NCBI GenBank assembly: GCA_009801015.1
Contig: VHZZ01000316.1
Span: 92,093-121,466 of the forward strand
Direction: 5' to 3'
DNA: 29,374 nucleotides
DNA from: Silene noctiflora
Taxonomy: Eukaryota > Streptophyta > Magnoliopsida > Caryophyllales > Caryophyllaceae
The position numbers and the translations under genes are program-made. Positions 25,872 through 29,374 of this stretch are shown here, in pieces (position 1 is the first letter of the stretch; the number at the start of each line of letters is the position of its first letter). The notes beneath the pieces were generated by a model. It made no database searches. It had not been told where the DNA came from and saw only the letters and a list, made by a program, of their open reading frames with translations.

Positions 25872-26872
25872 CTTCCTGTCAAACTCTGATCACAACTAAA
25901 ATCAACAGCTTTCATCACATTCTAACACCCAAAATGATGTATACTGCACCATTACTCTAAAATACAACATGGATTTCAAGTTTTAGCAAAAAAAAGGTCT
26001 AGATTTTTTAGAACAGAACCAAAAACCAAGAAAATGGAAACAAGAAAAAGAGTACATAGGATGCAGTAAGTGGGACTCTAGAAGCTTAATATGGGTTTAG
26101 GTGGAAAGCACTTAAATGTTTGGTTTAATGTCATTAAACTTTGAAAATTGTATCAACCGCTTTTTAGGTTCACACGTTAGAAAATCCGATACGATAAATA
26201 TTCCAAGTTTTTTTATGACACTCCAACAGTGCAAAAATTGAGTTACTTGTACAAGAGAAAGTTAAGCATAGACCGTAAGATTTGCACCCACAAAGTTATG
26301 GGACACTTGAAGTATGATCATTGGAGTGAGGATGATTAAATTTGACTAGACCAAAAACAAACATGATGGTAGGGTTGATTGTATTGCTTTGGACCGCTAG
26401 TGTTAAAAAAAAAAACATGGCACTTTTGTGATCAAACATTGTATTGCATAATCACTCTATAATCGACGTAATGATTAAGACCGATGTCTGATGGATACAT
26501 AATTGCATTATTTCTATAAAACGAAGTAAAAGCAATGAAAATTATAATTTATTTTTGAATGAGAACATGCAAATAAATACACAATAGTACAATATACACA
26601 ATCAAAGGATATATGGAGAACTAGTTCAATATCTTATTATACTAGTATATGTTTATTTTAGTGAAGCGGTATCGAGATCGGTTTAAATGCGGAAGATTTG
26701 CTTACAATTATTTGAAATCGTAGTTGAAGCCATCATTAAATATTCAAACTACGCGACGATCCAGTGAAATGTCAAAGGAAATCAACATAAAAAAAAAATA
26801 AGAGGAACAAGAAAATGGTGACATTAACAAATGTGACGGTACGGAATTGAATATGGCAGTATTCGGTATCAT
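25872..26872. other. upstream region of the receptor-kinase gene
   Basis: This holds the promoter and 5' UTR of the minus-strand kinase gene. No clear TATA box or L1-box was found reading leftward toward 25871. A GTTAAAAAAAAAAAC run lies near 26402. Nothing else is supported. Confidence 0.4.
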
Positions 26873-27066
26873 AAATTCTCATTAAAGATGGAGACTATCC
26901 GTCACAAGTTGAAGACAGATGGTGCCTCTCTTATAATATGGAAGTGACACTATCCATGAGGTGCTCCATTTCTCCTCCACTTGCCCTCTCACTTGCCTTA
27001 TTGTGAGAGGGACACTATCCGTCTTCAGCTTGTGACGGATAATGTCGGTCACTAGCAAGACGTTTG
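26873..27066. mobile_element. fold-back MITE, copy C
   Basis: The copy starts AAATTCTCATT and ends AAGACGTTTG. Inverted arms are ACTATCCGTCACAAGTTGAA (from 26894) and TTCAGCTTGTGACGGATAAT (to about 27043), with a second pair around CTCTCTTATAATA and TATTGTGAGAGG. GTGACACTAT, GGTGCTCCATTT and CTCACTTGCCTTATTGTGAG match copies A (4481) and B (11521). It is non-coding. Confidence 0.8.
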
Positions 27067-27505
27067 AAAAGTATTCAGTATGCAACTACCTGAGCATGAT
27101 CAGCATTTATGCATGGGAAGTGGGACCATATTTTAAGACAATGTGTAACTACTTTTTTAGTGTTGCACCGACTAGTCTTCGACAATAACCCATGGGTTGT
27201 GCCCGTTATCTGCGGCTGTTGGACTTCATTACATCGACTGACTAAAACGTTATAGGCTCCCAAGTGGGCTACTTACAACGACGGGTCGAAATAGATTTAA
27301 TCGGGGCATGTCCGTGTTATGCTAGGCATTTGAAATTGTCCGACCGGTCTAGATTTCTCAATATATTATTTTGGGTGGAGTTGTGTTTATGACACCATAG
27401 CCTAAATTATGTCAAGGATAATTCACAGTCAACCAACGAGGTTGTTGCACAACCGAGTCACATGCTAACTACCTAGTCCACGGCTCCTACTTCTTCTCCT
27501 CAAGT
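27067..27505. other. spacer left of the LTR retrotransposon
   Basis: No gene or clear repeat is supported. The last five bases, CAAGT at 27501-27505, should be one copy of the 5-bp target duplication of the retrotransposon whose LTR begins at 27506. The matching copy would lie beyond the window. Confidence 0.4.
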
Positions 27506-28865
27506 TGTAACACCCTCATACTCCAAAGTGCCTTACCAAGGCCACCTTAGGTACGAGAATGCTACCATCTCGGTTTCCCGAGGCAATGATAATCACAAGA
27601 CAATAATGAAACAACTTAAGTAAAGTAATTAAACGATTACATTGTTCTCAAATGTCAAACCAAAACTGTTAAACCATCAATCTGAAATACAAGTCTCAAA
27701 CAACTACTGAAAGACTCGACATAACGCAGCGGAAAACTCTAATAAGGTGAATGCCCATCCATCCCACGTGCAACATAGCTATACCTGTTCAAATCTGTTC
27801 ACCATCCCCGAATGGATCATCACAGTTACAACAAACAACACGGGGTCAATTACTGTCATGCAATCAAATCAATGAAACATAGCAACATTATACAACTTCC
27901 TTCACCACACCACCTCACACCACATCACTGACTACACACCCAAGGTGTGTAGCTCTGCCAGTGGGGGACCGCAGTCGTTCCCACCTAAGCCCCGCTCATC
28001 ATATCGAGCGATAACCCAAGTTCCTTAATGTGCACATCCCCTCCCGCGGCGGGTTCCACGGAGGGNGAATAAAGGGCGTGAAGCCACTCCCGCAAGTGAC
28101 TCTACTCAGCCGAGAACGCATCTCGCAACATACTCCAATCTCCACCTCCATCATACCGTCACATCATACCACACAAAACATATATACATCATACAAACAC
28201 GATATTCATAATGTCACACGATAAGTAGTAACTGAGTAGGGAAATCCTACCTGGAAGCAATCACCGATCAGCAACTCAAGCAGTCAGAAACGGCCCTCTA
28301 CGAATCCACTTCCTAACAACCACAATAACCATATATCACAATCCATACTAAAACCCCCAACCAAATTACCCTAACCCCCAAATTAGGGTTTAGACAACAA
28401 CAACAAAAGGGCATAAAAACAGTACTAAGATCTTACCCTCGAAACAAGGAATACGATGACACAACCGACGCGGAAAACCACCGACTCAAGCTCCGAATTG
28501 CAAATAGCGCGAGATAACGATAAAGTAACTGTTGAGAGATTTCTTGTGGAAGTTTTTAAGGTTTTTGAACGAAATAAACAGTGACGAAGGATTAAAAGCT
28601 TAACTCGCGTTATTCACAAAACTTAATTTAATCGGCCCACACACGCAACTTACTCGATCGAGTAAGTAGGTTACTCGATCGAGTGGCCCTTACTCGATCG
28701 AGTGACCCAGCTACTCGATCGAGTGGCCTCTACTCGATCGAGTGACCCAGCTACTCGATCGAGTACCACACTTCCAGACTCTGACATAAAACGACACAGA
28801 CTTACTTGACAGAGTAAGTCCTACTCGGTCGAGTTACCAAAGGCAGGGAAAACCGTAGTATTACA
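27506..28865 (-). mobile_element. 3' LTR (1360 bp) of a Ty3/gypsy chromovirus on the minus strand
   Basis: On the + strand the LTR begins TGTAACACCCTCATACTCC and ends AGTATTACA, giving matched TGTAA/TTACA termini. The adjoining 28866-28882 reads on the minus strand as TTTTAAGGGGGGAAGAC, a polypurine tract. The element is therefore transcribed right to left and this is its 3' LTR, with U3 at the right-hand side. U3 carries an array of TACTCGATCGAGT palindromes at 28651-28834. GC-rich blocks at about 27960-28130 (CTCCCGCGGCGGGTTCC) stand out from the AT-rich surroundings. One unresolved base lies at 28066. Promoter and R boundaries could not be placed. Confidence 0.85.
28651..28834. repeat. array of TACTCGATCGAGT palindromes in the LTR U3
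   Basis: Exact 13-mers start at 28651, 28672, 28691, 28712, 28731 and 28752. Spacing alternates 21, 19, 21, 19, 21 bp. A degenerate TACTCGGTCGAGT lies at 28822 and a more decayed TACTTGACAGAGTA at about 28803. ACTCGATCGAGT is a perfect 12-bp palindrome. The linkers alternate between GGCC(C/T) and GACCCAGC types, so the higher-order unit is about 40 bp. Confidence 0.9.
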
Positions 28866-28882
28866 GTCTTCCCCCCTTAAAA
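28866..28882 (-). other. polypurine tract of the retrotransposon
   Basis: Read on the minus strand, TTTTAAGGGGGGAAGAC directly abuts the LTR terminus TGTAATACT. A purine run next to the 3' LTR is the primer for plus-strand DNA synthesis, and it fixes the orientation of the element. Confidence 0.8.
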
Positions 28883-29194
28883 TGAACTTTGTCCCCAAAG
28901 TTCGACCCATACACATAAAACAGCACTATAAAAGACACAAAACCACTCCACGATACAACCACCACTATATATACTCGTACANAACCCGACTCACCAAGTA
29001 CAACACCACCAAACAACGCGACGACATCAACATGATTACTAGCATGCATAAACTCTCCCAACATAACATTACTGACTACAACCAGCATTAACCATACATT
29101 ACTAACTACAACCAGCACTAACCATAACTAACAACATGACTAAAAGCCCCAAAAGATACATGCAATCATCTCCTACCCCCTAAAAAAAACATGG
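28883..29194 (-). other. retrotransposon 3' untranslated region
   Basis: This internal non-coding stretch lies between the pol stop and the polypurine tract. Diverged ACTACAACCAGCATTAACCA/ACTACAACCAGCACTAACCA words at about 29074 and 29105 form a short tandem repeat of about 31 bp. One unresolved base lies at 28982. No reading frame is supported. Confidence 0.55.
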
Positions 29195-29374
29195 TTACGT
29201 CCCCGTAACCATACATACCTGATCAAAAAGAGACGGATACTGCTCCCGCATAGCATCTTCTGCCTCCCAAGTAGCCTATTCAACCTCATGATTAGACCAC
29301 AGCACTTTGAGCAACACAGTCTCCCCGAACCTAATCTTCCGGACCTTACGATCAAGAATCTGCTTCGGAGTCTC
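29195..29374 (-). pseudogene. C-terminal chromodomain end of gypsy pol, broken
   Basis: Reading from the window edge leftward, the frame gives the end of a plant chromovirus integrase/chromodomain. It shows ILDRKVRKIR, then VLLKVLWSNHEVE, an in-frame TAG at 29278-29276, then ATWEAEDAMREQYPSLF and a terminal TAA at 29197-29195. The LKVLW-NH-VE and ATWE-E--M---YP-LF blocks are the usual chromodomain core of Tekay/Del-type elements (clade from memory). The TAG sits where the family has Glu, so a single G-to-T change would explain it. About 310 bp of untranslated sequence separates the terminal stop from the polypurine tract. The rest of pol lies outside the window. Confidence 0.85.

Noticed and set aside
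28650..28770. TACTCGATCGAGT units as a CRISPR-like repeat array
   Set aside because: The repeats are 13 bp, palindromic, with 6-8 bp linkers inside a plant LTR; spacing and context do not fit CRISPR.
28861..29118. Open frames on both strands right of the LTR
   Set aside because: They lie in the retrotransposon untranslated region between the pol stop and the polypurine tract, and no domain is recognisable.

Overview
The window looks like nuclear DNA of a flowering plant, most likely a Caryophyllales species and possibly Caryophyllaceae. The evidence is intron-containing plant genes, very AT-rich gene-poor spacers, many small inverted-repeat transposons, recurrent TACGGAGTA/TACTCCGTA footprints and a long chromovirus LTR with TACTCGATCGAGT palindromes. 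The lineage call rests on repeat style and is an inference; no bacterial, organellar, tRNA or rRNA feature was seen.

Three protein genes can be supported. (1) 1602-1979 (+): an intronless 125-residue SF3B6/p14-type RRM protein of the U2 snRNP SF3b complex. (2) 14114-19977 (+): a six-exon FAD-dependent GMC oxidoreductase of the HOTHEAD type, 601 residues, all splice junctions GT/AG and in phase. (3) 25871-20956 (-): a nine-exon receptor-like kinase of the ALE2 group, 848 residues, with signal peptide, His/Pro-rich ectodomain, Cys-containing domain, one membrane segment and an intact kinase domain. Genes 2 and 3 converge with 978 bp between their stop codons. Their Arabidopsis relatives are both implicated in epidermis/cuticle integrity and organ separation, so the adjacency is worth noting; no operon-like coupling is implied.

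The rest is repeat-laden spacer. At 1-1600 there is a possible solo-LTR fragment, a purine-rich low-complexity tract, a CTGAA-type degenerate repeat and a 70-bp duplication in the promoter of gene 1. The 2.0-13.9 kb spacer holds a 143-bp tandem duplication, two copies of a fold-back MITE, a cluster of GGACTATACA-ended elements (6.95-9.37 kb), one carrying what looks like the 5' end of a gene, a 450-bp element with a perfect 9-bp target duplication (9864-10313), and a TAGACC-ended element just before the HOTHEAD promoter. A 148-bp duplication lies between the convergent genes.

The right end (27506-29374) is the 3' part of a minus-strand Ty3/gypsy chromovirus: a complete 1360-bp LTR, the polypurine tract, and the decayed C-terminal chromodomain end of pol, which has a premature stop. 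No CRISPR, defence or clearly novel gene system was found; the most unusual material is in repeat architecture and in the exon phase pattern of the receptor kinase.
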